In this document: positions 32,564-42,459 of the stretch, piece after piece
Numbering within the stretch: position 1 is the first letter of the stretch
How the letters are laid out: each line of letters begins with the position of its first letter
Assembly: GCF_023015905.1 (NCBI RefSeq)
Contig: NZ_JALKBD010000006.1
Location: forward strand, 161,571-225,570
Direction: 5' to 3'
DNA from: Arenibacter sp. F20364
GTDB lineage: Bacteria > Bacteroidota > Bacteroidia > Flavobacteriales > Flavobacteriaceae
DNA length: 64,000 nucleotides
Program-made: the position numbers and the translations under genes
Notes under the pieces: model-generated
What the model was told of the DNA's origin: nothing
Seen by the model: only the letters and a program-made list of their open reading frames with translations
Databases searched by the model: none

Positions 32564-34411
32564 TTATTTAGTTTTTTTATTAGGCCTATCCGCCTCCAAC
32601 AACTTTCCAAGATACACCAACTTACAACCTTCTTTAATATCTTCAAAATTCTTGCTAAATGATGAAATTATTTTTAGATCTCCATCCATAGTCTTTACAA
32701 AAATGGGAACAATATCCTTATCAGCCTTGGTAATTTCTATGAGTGCCTCATAGTGTTCTTTGCTCTTTAAATCTATTTCATGAATAACAGGATTATTTCT
32801 GGCAGCTTCGGTAAGTGTAATAAAATCGTCAGTATGAGAAAAAAGACCTTCCTGCGGACTATTGTTCGGGTCGTTCATCTCCTCAGAATTAACAAGTCGA
32901 AATGAACCCTGTTCGCCAAATTGTTTCTTGAAGGTATCAATTGCGTATTCGTTAATATCGGAGTTGCCCGTCAATGCCATTAGGTAACCAACGTCGTTAA
33001 GTTCTATATTGTCCGTAAGGGTGTCAGAATATATATTGGCAACAAAGGCCTCCAGACCAAGGTTTTTGGCCTTTTCAATATTGTTTTGGTTATTGTCTAT
33101 CAAAACTACGTGCCTATTGTTCTTTTTTAAATAACTGGCAATTAGTCTAGGCACCTTTGAAGCCCCCACAATTAGAATGCCTTCGGACTTTTCCAAGAAC
33201 ACCCCAAGTAATTTAGCCATAAACCTGGCGGTAGATGCGTTGAGTAGCACTGTCCCCAAAACAATCATAAAAACCAAAGGTGTAATATACTCTGCTCCCG
33301 GTTCTCCTCTTAAAATTAATTTGGAACCAAAAAGTGAAGCGATACCAGCGGCAACTATACCCCTTGGCCCTACCCAACTAATAAATAATTTTTCCCTAAA
33401 GTTAAGATTGGAGCGCATGGTACTCAAAAACACCCCCAAGGGTCTTACCACAAAAACTACTATGGCAAAAAGTATTAATGTATTGGGACTGTAAAGCAAT
33501 TCCAGTTCCGGTATATTCATACTTGCCGCAAGTAAAATGAAAAGCATAGAAATTAAAAGTATGCTAAGGGACTCTTTAAAGTAGAGCAACTCCTTTATAT
33601 TGGGCAACTGGGTATTTCCCATGACCATACCCATTACCACCACGGCCAATAAACCCGATTCATGGGCAAAAAGTTCGGAGATGACAAAAACCGAAAGTAC
33701 TACCGACAAGGATACCACATTTAATAAATAATGTGGCACATAATTTCTTTTTATTGCCTGAGTCAAAGCATGGGCAAAGCTAAAACCAAAAGTAAAACCC
33801 AACAACAAGACCTTTACAAACTCCAAGAGTCCAGTTTGGGTATACCCCTGTCCTTCCCCTATACTTATGAACTCAAAAACCAATACCGCTACAAGTGCAC
33901 CAATAGGATCTATCAATATACCCTCCCATTTCAATACCGCCGATAAATCTTTTTTCAAGGGAATATTCCTAAGAATAGGGGTAATAACCGTTGGCCCTGT
34001 CACGATGATGAGAGCTGAAAACAAAAAGGAAATTTGCCAGGATAGTCCAAAAATAAAATGTGCTGCAGCACCCGCTAAAAAAAAGGTAACTGCACTGCCC
34101 ACGGTAATCAATTTGGTAATTACAGGACCTACTCTAGTTACTTCGGAACGTTTCAAGGTAAGTCCACCTTCAAATAGGATGACACCAATGGCCAAGGAAA
34201 CAAAATGGTAAAGGCTTTCCCCTAAAAATAAGCCCTCTTTCTCATTCCAGATAGGTCTTATCAATTTAGTGCCGTCTTCTGTCAACAATGTGGATATAGG
34301 TCCTACCAATAGTCCTATAAGGATCAGGGGCAAAATGGCTGGTAATTTAAAGCGCCACGCCACCCACTGTGCAATGATCCCAAGAACGATTATTCCCGCT
34401 AGTTCTACCAT
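32564..34411 (-). CDS. CPA1-type cation/proton antiporter with TrkA-N domain
   Basis: The ATG at 34409-34411 (MVELAGIIVLGIIAQW) is the likelier start; a longer one at 34456 adds 15 residues. The protein has about 12 membrane helices with the CPA1 core (SALIIVTGPTVITPILR, then LIDPIGALVAVLVFEF holding the ion-binding Asp). After the membrane part, a Rossmann-type TrkA-N domain (GILIVGASKVPRLIASYL) and a C-terminal region with a TrkA-C-like stretch follow. It probably exchanges Na+ or K+ for H+ and senses nucleotides through its soluble part. It is divergent from the second antiporter, 235 bp away. Confidence 0.88.
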   Translation of the reverse strand: MVELAGIIVLGIIAQWVAWRFKLPAILPLILIGLLVGPISTLLTEDGTKLIRPIWNEKEGLFLGESLYHFVSLAIGVILFEGGLTLKRSEVTRVGPVITKLITVGSAVTFFLAGAAAHFIFGLSWQISFLFSALIIVTGPTVITPILRNIPLKKDLSAVLKWEGILIDPIGALVAVLVFEFISIGEGQGYTQTGLLEFVKVLLLGFTFGFSFAHALTQAIKRNYVPHYLLNVVSLSVVLSVFVISELFAHESGLLAVVVMGMVMGNTQLPNIKELLYFKESLSILLISMLFILLAASMNIPELELLYSPNTLILFAIVVFVVRPLGVFLSTMRSNLNFREKLFISWVGPRGIVAAGIASLFGSKLILRGEPGAEYITPLVFMIVLGTVLLNASTARFMAKLLGVFLEKSEGILIVGASKVPRLIASYLKKNNRHVVLIDNNQNNIEKAKNLGLEAFVANIYSDTLTDNIELNDVGYLMALTGNSDINEYAIDTFKKQFGEQGSFRLVNSEEMNDPNNSPQEGLFSHTDDFITLTEAARNNPVIHEIDLKSKEHYEALIEITKADKDIVPIFVKTMDGDLKIISSFSKNFEDIKEGCKLVYLGKLLEADRPNKKTK

Positions 34412-34646
34412 AAAAAAATTTGAAGCAAGATAACTTTTAATATAGAAAAAAGCCATCTATCACAAAAAAACCTCGGACTCGGCTTAAAAAATTTTATATT
34501 TTGTCCATTGCCCACAAATTTAATTAATCACACTATTCATAGGCTACCCTAGGTTTTTATGTTGCAAAATATTTATAGGTCCCTCTTGCCGCATATCGAA
34601 TAATTAGGTAATTTCTCATCATATTTCGAACCCACAATTTAATCCT

Positions 34647-36428
34647 ATGGTAGAATTGAATATAGTTAACTTGTTGCTGGTAATGGCCGCTGCTTGGCTT
34701 GGGGGGGTTTTGGCCAAACGCATGGGCTTTCCCGCCATTTTAGGCGAGCTTTTGATTGGAATAATTTTGGGTCCTGCTTTATTGGCCGTACTGGAAAATT
34801 CAGACGACCTACACATTTTGGCGGAAGTAGGTATACTATTCCTAATGGCCTATATTGGCATGGAAATCAACTTTAAGGATTTGGGCAAAGCCTCGTGGGC
34901 AGGCCTACTTGCCGCCATAGGGGGATTCGTAGTGCCTTTTGCCCTTGGTTATTATACCATACTGCATTTTGGGGGTACCCATATAGCCGGATTATTCGTG
35001 GGTATTGCCGTTGGGGTAACTTCCTTGGCCACAAAGAGTAGAATTCTTGTAGACCTTAAACTTCTTGATACCCGAATAGCCTATGTACTAATGGCCGGAG
35101 CACTAATATCCGACACCTTGGCGCTTATTATTTTTGCTGGAATTATTGGCTATGTAGAAGCTGGAAGTATTGATACGGCAGGGCTCGTCTGGGTCGCAGG
35201 GAAAGCAATTCTATTTTTCTCCTTTGCACTGCTAATCGGCATTTATCTATTTCCTCTTTTGGGAAAATTACTAACAAAGGCCAAGCTAACAAGCCGGACA
35301 CTGCTCTTTACCATTTTGATAATAATGGTGCTTGGTTTTTCAGAATTGGCCGAACTTGCCGGATTACATGGTATTTTGGGAAGCTTTTTGGCCGGACTTT
35401 TTATAAAGGATAACGTGTTTTCCAGACAAATACTCAAAGATATTTCAGCGGTCTTTCACGATATCTCCATCGGTTTTCTAGCCCCCATTTTTTTTGTTAC
35501 CGCCGGCTTTCATGTTACTTTGGATATCTTTCAAACAGACCTGGCCCTTTTGATATGTGTCATTACAGGTGCCGTGGTAGGAAAAATACTAGGAACCACA
35601 CTCTTCTACTTGCCCAGTGGTAACGGTTGGCGAGAAGGGTTCACGATTGGCACTGGTATGAACGGAAGAGGAGCCGTAGAGATAATTATCGCAGGAATAG
35701 GCCTTCAGATGAACATTATTTCACAGGAAATTTTTTCAATCTTGGTATTTATGGCCATTTCTACCACCCTTACGGTGCCCGTGTTCCTAACGTGGACCAC
35801 CAATTGGCTCAAAAAGCGCGGGGAACTGGTAAAACAAGACGCTCGAAATGGTTACCTTATACTTGGTGCAAACCCATTGGGGCTGTACATCGCCAAACAA
35901 CTGGCCGAACAAAACGAAGTAATACTTATTGACTACAATAAGGACTTAGTGAACGAAGCCAATGCGCAAGGAGTAAAAGCAATCTATGGGAACGGACTGA
36001 GGGAAGACGCGTTTGAAGCGGCGAACGCCATAAATAAAAATACCTTTATAGCACTAACGGGCAATAGTGAAATTAATCTTCTTTCAGCACAATTGGCCTA
36101 CAACTCATTCTATATCCCCAACAGGATAGTTCTTGTTTCCCCAGTTGAAAATGGGGTAGGTCTAAACCTATTGGAGCATATGGATGCCTCTTCCTTGTTT
36201 GCAAACAAAACCGATATGGTACCATGGTCTTACAAAATTACCACCAATAATTTTGAGCAACGGACAGAAAAAATAGCTAAGGAAATTTCCACCAGAAATT
36301 GGTTTAAAAACAATGCCAAAAATAAGGACATACTACCCATATTAATTCTAGATGAAAATGGCCAAAAGCGACCATTTCATTATAAGGACATCATAAATCC
36401 TAAAGAAAGTGTTGTATACCTTGAATAG
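34647..36428 (+). CDS. CPA2-type cation/proton antiporter with TrkA-N domain
   Basis: A 593-residue protein related to KefB/KefC and GerN. It starts with MVELNIVNLLLVMAAAWLGG and has about 12 helices, including FLMAYIGMEINFKDLGKASW, LMAGALISDTLALIIFAGI with the DT pair, and ELAGLHGILGSFLAGLFIKD. The soluble TrkA-N/Rossmann domain (YLILGANPLGLYIAKQLAEQ) begins near residue 405 and is followed by a short C-terminal part. It likely exports K+ or Na+ in exchange for H+. Having two divergent antiporters of different subfamilies with similar nucleotide-binding domains suggests linked pH or salt response. Its TAG stop ends exactly where repeat copy B starts. Confidence 0.88.
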   Translation: MVELNIVNLLLVMAAAWLGGVLAKRMGFPAILGELLIGIILGPALLAVLENSDDLHILAEVGILFLMAYIGMEINFKDLGKASWAGLLAAIGGFVVPFALGYYTILHFGGTHIAGLFVGIAVGVTSLATKSRILVDLKLLDTRIAYVLMAGALISDTLALIIFAGIIGYVEAGSIDTAGLVWVAGKAILFFSFALLIGIYLFPLLGKLLTKAKLTSRTLLFTILIIMVLGFSELAELAGLHGILGSFLAGLFIKDNVFSRQILKDISAVFHDISIGFLAPIFFVTAGFHVTLDIFQTDLALLICVITGAVVGKILGTTLFYLPSGNGWREGFTIGTGMNGRGAVEIIIAGIGLQMNIISQEIFSILVFMAISTTLTVPVFLTWTTNWLKKRGELVKQDARNGYLILGANPLGLYIAKQLAEQNEVILIDYNKDLVNEANAQGVKAIYGNGLREDAFEAANAINKNTFIALTGNSEINLLSAQLAYNSFYIPNRIVLVSPVENGVGLNLLEHMDASSLFANKTDMVPWSYKITTNNFEQRTEKIAKEISTRNWFKNNAKNKDILPILILDENGQKRPFHYKDIINPKESVVYLE

Positions 36429-36563
36429 TAAACTACCTCGAGGCAAGCCTGTCTGCCATCAAAGGCAGGCCCACGGGGCCTTGAAAGGAAATTTAAGTTT
36501 GATTCCGACGCCCGCCTGAATGGATACTGACAGGCAGGTTTTAATCTCGATTATCGAATAAAA
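36428..36563 (+). repeat. Dispersed intergenic repeat, copy B
   Basis: About 136 bp, beginning GTAAACTACCTCGAGGCAAG inside the stop codon of the antiporter gene and ending near CTCGATTATCGAATAAAA. It contains CGCCCGCCTGAATGGATAC and GGCAGGTTTTAATC as in the other copies. Confidence 0.85.
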
Positions 36564-36661
36564 TTATTGACAAAGTGTTAAAAAACCTCTAATAAACAAG
36601 GGTTTCAAGAAATAAACTTAGTGCTTTTGTTAATTTGCACCTTCTTTACACTAGGCTATCT

Positions 36662-37522
36662 ATGAAATTATACCCTATTGAATCTGGAAATTTTAAATTG
36701 GATGGAGGGGCCATGTTCGGTGTGGTACCAAAATCGATATGGAACAGGACCAATCCTGCAGATTCGAATAATATGATCGATATGGCGGCCAGATGTCTCC
36801 TGGTAGAAAATGGCGATCGGCTTACCCTAATAGATACTGGGATGGGCAATAAACAATCCGATAAATTCTTTGGGTATTATTACAGATGGGGAGACCATTC
36901 ATTGGACAAATCATTAAAAAAATACGGCTTTCACAGAGATGATATTACAGATGTTTTCCTGACCCATTTACATTTTGACCACTGCGGAGGAAGCATACAA
37001 TGGAACAAAGATAGAACCGGTTATGAACCAGCTTTTAAAAATGCCGTTTTTTGGACCAATGAGGCCCATTGGAAATGGGCTACGGAACCCAATCCAAGGG
37101 AAAAGGCTTCCTTTCTAACGGAAAACTTATTGCCCATGCAAGAAAGTGGTCAGTTGCGATTTATTACCAGAAATGGCGGATCATTCTTGGACAAAACAGA
37201 ATTGGACTTTGGAATTTTGTTTGTGGACGGACATACCGAAAAACAAATGATACCCCATATTCGATATAAAGACAAAACCCTTGTCTTTGCTGCAGACCTA
37301 CTCCCCACTGCTGGGCATATTCCACTGCCATATGTTATGGGCTATGATACCAGGCCATTATTAACACTTTCAGAAAAAGCCCTGTTCTTGGAAATGGCCG
37401 TAAAAGACAATTACTATCTATTTTTGGAACACGATGCCCACAACCAAATCTGTACCCTACAAACAACGGAAAAGGGAATACGTTTAAAAGAAATACATAC
37501 CTTTGCCCAGCTTTTTGAATAA
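36662..37522 (+). CDS. MBL-fold metallo-hydrolase
   Basis: A 286-residue enzyme starting at the ATG at 36662. The metal-binding motif THLHFDHCGG (HxHxDH) is complete, and the earlier TLIDTGMGNKQS and later FVDGHTEKQMIPHI and FAADLLPTAGHIPLPY contain the other ligands. The length and the YRWGDHSL region resemble the AHL-lactonase/YtnP branch, which hydrolyses lactones or other esters, but residues specific to AHL hydrolysis cannot be confirmed. A cytoplasmic location is likely (no signal). It is transcribed alone after repeat B. Confidence 0.85.
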   Translation: MKLYPIESGNFKLDGGAMFGVVPKSIWNRTNPADSNNMIDMAARCLLVENGDRLTLIDTGMGNKQSDKFFGYYYRWGDHSLDKSLKKYGFHRDDITDVFLTHLHFDHCGGSIQWNKDRTGYEPAFKNAVFWTNEAHWKWATEPNPREKASFLTENLLPMQESGQLRFITRNGGSFLDKTELDFGILFVDGHTEKQMIPHIRYKDKTLVFAADLLPTAGHIPLPYVMGYDTRPLLTLSEKALFLEMAVKDNYYLFLEHDAHNQICTLQTTEKGIRLKEIHTFAQLFE

Positions 37523-37627
37523 TATGATCAATAGTAGACTCCTTTACATGGCAGACCAAGGCTGCATAAAAAGCTTTTTAGCTAAATATCCACTTAATAA
37601 GACATTCTAATTAAACACTATAAATAA

Positions 37628-39259
37628 ATGACACTAACATTGAATAGAACTATTTTGGCCGTATCGGCCTCTATTTTACTTTATGGCTGTGGTAGCACTG
37701 CCCTAGTTTCCACACCCATTGAAAATATTGATACCCTACCTCTAAAAATATCGGAATTAACCGAAGCGGAAAAAAAGAATTGGGGACATACAGACCTACT
37801 TACCGATACTATTCCAGGGATGAGCGTAGATAAGGCATACGCCGAAATAATCGGGAATAAAAAAGGGGAAAAGGTAATAGTCGCTGTGCTGGATTCAGGG
37901 ATGGACCTTACCCATGAGGATTTGGTAGATGTCCTTTGGGTAAATAAGGCAGAAATTGCAGGAAACAATAAGGACGATGACAATAATGGCTATGTAGACG
38001 ACATACACGGCTACAACTTTCTGGGTGAGTCCTACAACGAACAATTGGAAATGGCCAGAATTGTGGGCAAAAAATTAGGGGATGCAACCCTTCAGGCCAA
38101 GGCCAAAAGCGACCTGGACAAGGATTATCAAAAAGCCCTTCAAAACAAAGGGCAGTACGAACAAATACTGCAAGCAGTACAAAATGCGGATGAAGAGGTA
38201 AAAGAGCTTCTTGGAAAGGATAGCTATACCAAAAAAGACTTGACAGAAATTAAATCTGAAGACGAGACCATGCAGAGAAACGTTAGTATTTTAATGCAAA
38301 TGTTGAGCATAAAGGATACTATTCCAGAGGTACTTTCAGAACTTAAAGATGGCATTAAACATTTTACCGATCAGCTAAACTATAATCTCAATGTAGATTT
38401 TGATGGTAGAAAAATGGTAGGGGATGATCCTTATAATTATGACGATAGGGGCTACGGCAACGGAAATCCCAAAAACAGGGTTGATGATGAAAGTCATGGA
38501 ACCCACGTTGCCGGTATTATTGCAGCAAAAAGAAATAATGGCCTTGGTGCCAACGGGGTGGCGAACAATGTTGAAATTATGAGTATCAGGGCCGTTCCCA
38601 ATGGTGATGAATACGATAAGGATATTGCTTTGGGAATACGTTATGCCGTGGATAACGGAGCCAAAATTATTAACGGAAGTTTTGGAAAAGCCTATTCCCC
38701 AAATGCTGAATGGGTATATGACGCCATAAAATACGCAGCTGACAATGATGTCCTTTTTGTACATGCGGCAGGAAATTCAGGCGACGATCTTGATGACCCA
38801 AATAACCCAAATTTCCCCAACGACCAAATCAATAACGGACCTGAAATGGCAGATAATGTGATTACTGTAGGTGCTTTAACAAGCAAATATGGTTCAGAAA
38901 TGGTAGCCACATTTTCTAATTATGGCATTATAAACGTAGATGTCTTTGCCCCTGGTGATGATATATATTCTACCATGCCCAACGATGAATACGATTTTCA
39001 GGGAGGTACTTCAATGGCCGCACCAGCGGTTGCAGGAGTTGCTGCCCTGGTTAGATCTTATTATCCAAAATTAACAGCATCCCAAGTAAAGGCAATTTTG
39101 CTAAATTCAGGACTTACAACAAAATCCAAAGTAGTGGTTTCAGGAGATACCTCCATGGCCATGGATTTTCAAAAAATCTCCAAATCAGGTAAAATGGTCA
39201 ACGCATACAATGCCTTAATAATGGCAGATGCGGTGTCTAGAGGGAAAGTAAAACTTTAA
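37628..39259 (+). CDS. Subtilisin-like S8 peptidase, lipoprotein
   Basis: A 543-residue protein with lipobox LYGC (Cys21). The catalytic residues are D89 (VLDSGMD), H290 (ESHGTHVAG) and Ser in GGTSMAAPAVAG. A ~200-residue insertion between Asp and His contains a helical, lysine/glutamine-rich stretch (about 140-250), common in Bacteroidota S8 enzymes and possibly regulatory. It would be anchored in a membrane facing the periplasm or cell surface. A 77-bp gap separates it from the M1 peptidase gene; both probably degrade extracellular or periplasmic protein. Confidence 0.92.
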   Translation: MTLTLNRTILAVSASILLYGCGSTALVSTPIENIDTLPLKISELTEAEKKNWGHTDLLTDTIPGMSVDKAYAEIIGNKKGEKVIVAVLDSGMDLTHEDLVDVLWVNKAEIAGNNKDDDNNGYVDDIHGYNFLGESYNEQLEMARIVGKKLGDATLQAKAKSDLDKDYQKALQNKGQYEQILQAVQNADEEVKELLGKDSYTKKDLTEIKSEDETMQRNVSILMQMLSIKDTIPEVLSELKDGIKHFTDQLNYNLNVDFDGRKMVGDDPYNYDDRGYGNGNPKNRVDDESHGTHVAGIIAAKRNNGLGANGVANNVEIMSIRAVPNGDEYDKDIALGIRYAVDNGAKIINGSFGKAYSPNAEWVYDAIKYAADNDVLFVHAAGNSGDDLDDPNNPNFPNDQINNGPEMADNVITVGALTSKYGSEMVATFSNYGIINVDVFAPGDDIYSTMPNDEYDFQGGTSMAAPAVAGVAALVRSYYPKLTASQVKAILLNSGLTTKSKVVVSGDTSMAMDFQKISKSGKMVNAYNALIMADAVSRGKVKL

Positions 39260-39336
39260 TGGATAAATGATATTTAAGGGACAGCTTAAAACCATTGGCC
39301 GTCTTTGACCCATTACAAACTATATAGATTGAATGT

Positions 39337-41205
39337 ATGAGACATAACAAAGGACTTTTTATTGGTTTAGTTGTTGCCGTTCTATGGGTAACAGCAACCC
39401 TTGAGGCACAAAACAATACCTCCTATTGGCAACAAAATGTAGATTATTCCATGGATGTAAACGTGGACGTTGAAAATTATCAATATAAAGGAACCCAAAA
39501 ATTGGTCTATACCAATAACTCTCCCGATGCGCTAAGCCGGGTGTATTATCACCTTTTTTTCAATGCCTTTCAACCTGGCAGCGAAATGGACATGCGTTTA
39601 CAAAGTATTGCTGATCCAGATGGTAGAATGATGACAGACGGAAAAAGCAGAATTGCAAGCCTTAGCCCAGAAGAAATTGGCTTTCTCCGTGTTACTTCCC
39701 TGAAACAGGACAACCAAGCGGTTTCCTATGTGGAAGAAGGTACAATATTAGTTGTTGAGTTAAATAAGCCTATTCCTGCTGGTGGACAAACTACTTTTGA
39801 AATGACCTTCAACGGGCAAATACCTTTGCAAATAAGGCGGAGTGGTAGAAACAGTAGTGAAGGCGTGGCGTTGTCCATGAGCCAATGGTACCCAAAAATA
39901 GCAGAATACGATTTTGAAGGCTGGCATGCAGATCCCTATATAGCCCGTGAATTTCATGGGGTATGGGGCAATTTTGATGTAAAGCTTACCTTGGATAAAA
40001 AATATGTGGTAGGGGGTACCGGTTATTTACAAAACCCTGAAGAAATAGGGCATGGTTATGAAACTCCGGGATCAAAAATAAAAAAGACCAAGGGCAAAAC
40101 ACTTACTTGGCATTTTAAGGCCCCCATGGTGCACGATTTTATGTGGGCCGCAGATCCAGACTATATACACGATACCCTTCAAGTGGAAAATGGTCCAATG
40201 CTACATTTTTTCTATAGGAACGATAAGGAAATTATAGAAAATTGGAAAAAACTTCAGCCAAAAACAGCGGAGGCCATGCAGTTCTTCAATAAAAATATTG
40301 GGGAGTATCCCTATGAACAATATTCGGTGATACATGGAGGTGATGGTGGCATGGAATACGCCATGAGTACCCTTATCACCGGAGGTCGAAATTTTGGAAG
40401 CCTGGTAGGTGTTATGGTGCATGAAATGGCCCATTCCTGGTTTCAACACCTTTTGGCCACCAATGAATCCAAACACGAATGGATGGATGAAGGTTTTACC
40501 ACCTTTATTTCGAGTTTATGTATGGACCAAATCATGAACCAAAAAAAGGATAATCCCTTTGCAAGTTCCTATCAAGGATATTATAATTTGGTGGCATCCG
40601 GCAAGGAACAACCCCAAACGACACATGCCGATAGATACGCATTAAATTTTGCCTACGGGGTTGCTGCCTACAGTAAAGGAGCTATCTTCTTATCGCAATT
40701 GGGCTATATCATAGGCCAGGATAAACTTATGGAAACCTTGAGAAAATATTATCAAGACTTTAAATTTAAACACCCCACCCCAAACGATATAAAAAGAACC
40801 GCCGAAAAGGTCTCCGGAATGGAGTTGGACTGGTACCTGACAGATTGGACCCAAACGACCAACACCATAGATTATGGCATTAAGGCGGTGGAGGCAGATG
40901 GACAAAAAACCAAGGTTAGCATGGAGCGTATAGGCCTTATGCCCATGCCCATAGACATTTTGGTATTGTACAATGATGGTACGCAAGAAACATTTTATGC
41001 CCCCTTGCGTATGATGTATGGAGAAAAAGAGAATCCATACCCCAATTTAAAACGAACCCTTTTACCAGATTGGCCCTGGGCATATTCCAACTACGACTTT
41101 ATTGTGGATAAACAGCTTAGCAACGTAAAGGCTATCGTATTGGATCCATCCCAGTTAATGGCGGATGTGAATGAAGAAAACAATGTTTGGCAAGCCCAAG
41201 AGTAA
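39337..41205 (+). CDS. M1 family aminopeptidase-like metallopeptidase
   Basis: A 622-residue exported protein (signal peptide, mature chain after LEAQ). The zinc motif HEMAHSWFQH is followed by the third ligand glutamate in EWMDEGFTTF, and the exopeptidase-type motif GGMEYA lies upstream. The order and size match M1 peptidases without the C-terminal HEAT-like domain IV, ending in a beta-type domain. It likely trims peptides in the periplasm. It follows the S8 gene on the same strand and is ended by a terminator at 41222-41268. Confidence 0.93.
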   Translation: MRHNKGLFIGLVVAVLWVTATLEAQNNTSYWQQNVDYSMDVNVDVENYQYKGTQKLVYTNNSPDALSRVYYHLFFNAFQPGSEMDMRLQSIADPDGRMMTDGKSRIASLSPEEIGFLRVTSLKQDNQAVSYVEEGTILVVELNKPIPAGGQTTFEMTFNGQIPLQIRRSGRNSSEGVALSMSQWYPKIAEYDFEGWHADPYIAREFHGVWGNFDVKLTLDKKYVVGGTGYLQNPEEIGHGYETPGSKIKKTKGKTLTWHFKAPMVHDFMWAADPDYIHDTLQVENGPMLHFFYRNDKEIIENWKKLQPKTAEAMQFFNKNIGEYPYEQYSVIHGGDGGMEYAMSTLITGGRNFGSLVGVMVHEMAHSWFQHLLATNESKHEWMDEGFTTFISSLCMDQIMNQKKDNPFASSYQGYYNLVASGKEQPQTTHADRYALNFAYGVAAYSKGAIFLSQLGYIIGQDKLMETLRKYYQDFKFKHPTPNDIKRTAEKVSGMELDWYLTDWTQTTNTIDYGIKAVEADGQKTKVSMERIGLMPMPIDILVLYNDGTQETFYAPLRMMYGEKENPYPNLKRTLLPDWPWAYSNYDFIVDKQLSNVKAIVLDPSQLMADVNEENNVWQAQE

Positions 41206-41221
41206 GAAATAGAAAATTATT

Positions 41222-41268
41222 AAATCCGTTTAAGATGGCATTTAAAATCCATTTTCAACGGATTTTTT
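41222..41268 (+). terminator. Terminator after the M1 peptidase gene
   Basis: AAATCCGTT (41222-41230) pairs perfectly with AACGGATTT (41257-41265) across a 26-base loop, followed by TTT. The right arm lies within the last codons of the convergent aspartoacylase-like gene. Confidence 0.5.
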
Positions 41269-42459
41269 ATTTCGATACCACCACTTTCCACTATACATGG
41301 CGTTCTTAGCTGTAGCTTCCCTACTGGTCATTAAAATTTCACTTTTATTAATTACCCTATTACGATAACCCAACAGGTGGAAAAGAGGTTTTGCCATAAA
41401 TCTGGCAGTCCTTTCATTCACCAATAAGGTGCCTTTTTTCTTGTCTGCCCAGGAAACCCCCGGTAAAAGGGGTAACAAAGCGGGCATTCTTATTTTTCGC
41501 AATCCGGCAGATAACCATAAGGCAAGTGTAGGTATCTTCCTTATCAGAAAAAACCCATCCTCTCCCTGACTTTGGTACAATGGCATAAAAATCCCGGATT
41601 CTTGTAGTGCCAATACCGCTTTTTTGTTGTGCTCTGCCAATACTTTTCCTTTAGGTACAGTTTCAAAACTCTGGAATCCGGGCAACATATGAAATTCATC
41701 CCCGGAACCGAGGGGATGTCTGTAAATTATCTCAAAAAAGCTGGCATTCTTCATGGCCGAATTTTGTAGTTGAAGGTAATATTCTTCAAAACCATTAATA
41801 TCCGATCTTTTAATTGCCTCACCATAAACCAGCGCCAACCACATAAAAGCTATACTATTGTCGATCGCTTCCTGAGCCGTGTGCTGACCAGATTCAAAAC
41901 CAACGGACAAGTAGCCCTGTTGATTGATATAGCTTAGTAGAGGGCCCTCTAAATACTCTTCTATCCCCAAAATGATAGGCACAGGAAAAAGCTTGGAAAA
42001 CTTCCGATTGATCATGGCATCATTAATGGTAATAAATGGCAGGGTCTTACTGGAGGTGGTATGGAAATCAATAAAATAAAATGGCCCCGATTCTGTGTCA
42101 AGAATAACCGACAGGACCTTATGGATGGATAACAACTCCTTGTCCTCATTAAGGAGTTTATCTTTGGCTTTGCTATTAATTTTCTCTATTTTTTCGTCGG
42201 TCCATAATCTGTTAAGGTCAAGATCCAAAAATCTTTTCCCAGCCAATAATGCAGAAACGTTACCGCGTATGCCATAAATACTACCATTTACAGAAATCCC
42301 TTCTTCCTTTATCCTAATAAAAACCTCTTGTATTGCCTTCTCCCCTGAAGGCTCGTTGCCATGAATACCCCCAAAGAATATCATGGTAGGTCCTTCTTCA
42401 CTACCTTTTACATGACCAATGATACGACTATTGCCTAGATGCTGGTCCATTCCAATCAT
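41242..42459 (-). CDS. Succinylglutamate desuccinylase/aspartoacylase-family amidase
   Basis: A 405-residue M14-like zinc enzyme. Zinc motifs: GGIHGNEPSGE near the N-terminus and YFIDFHTTSS with the third ligand histidine; DLDLNRLW is the family's substrate-binding block. It is longer than E. coli AstE (about 320) because of a C-terminal extension. The family hydrolyses N-acyl amino acids or amide-linked conjugates. Its ATG overlaps the TGA of the GCS2-CBS gene (ATGA), so the two are translationally coupled. This suggests it removes or recycles the amide product made by that ligase; substrate unknown. Confidence 0.88.
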   Translation of the reverse strand: MIGMDQHLGNSRIIGHVKGSEEGPTMIFFGGIHGNEPSGEKAIQEVFIRIKEEGISVNGSIYGIRGNVSALLAGKRFLDLDLNRLWTDEKIEKINSKAKDKLLNEDKELLSIHKVLSVILDTESGPFYFIDFHTTSSKTLPFITINDAMINRKFSKLFPVPIILGIEEYLEGPLLSYINQQGYLSVGFESGQHTAQEAIDNSIAFMWLALVYGEAIKRSDINGFEEYYLQLQNSAMKNASFFEIIYRHPLGSGDEFHMLPGFQSFETVPKGKVLAEHNKKAVLALQESGIFMPLYQSQGEDGFFLIRKIPTLALWLSAGLRKIRMPALLPLLPGVSWADKKKGTLLVNERTARFMAKPLFHLLGYRNRVINKSEILMTSREATAKNAMYSGKWWYRNKKSVENGF

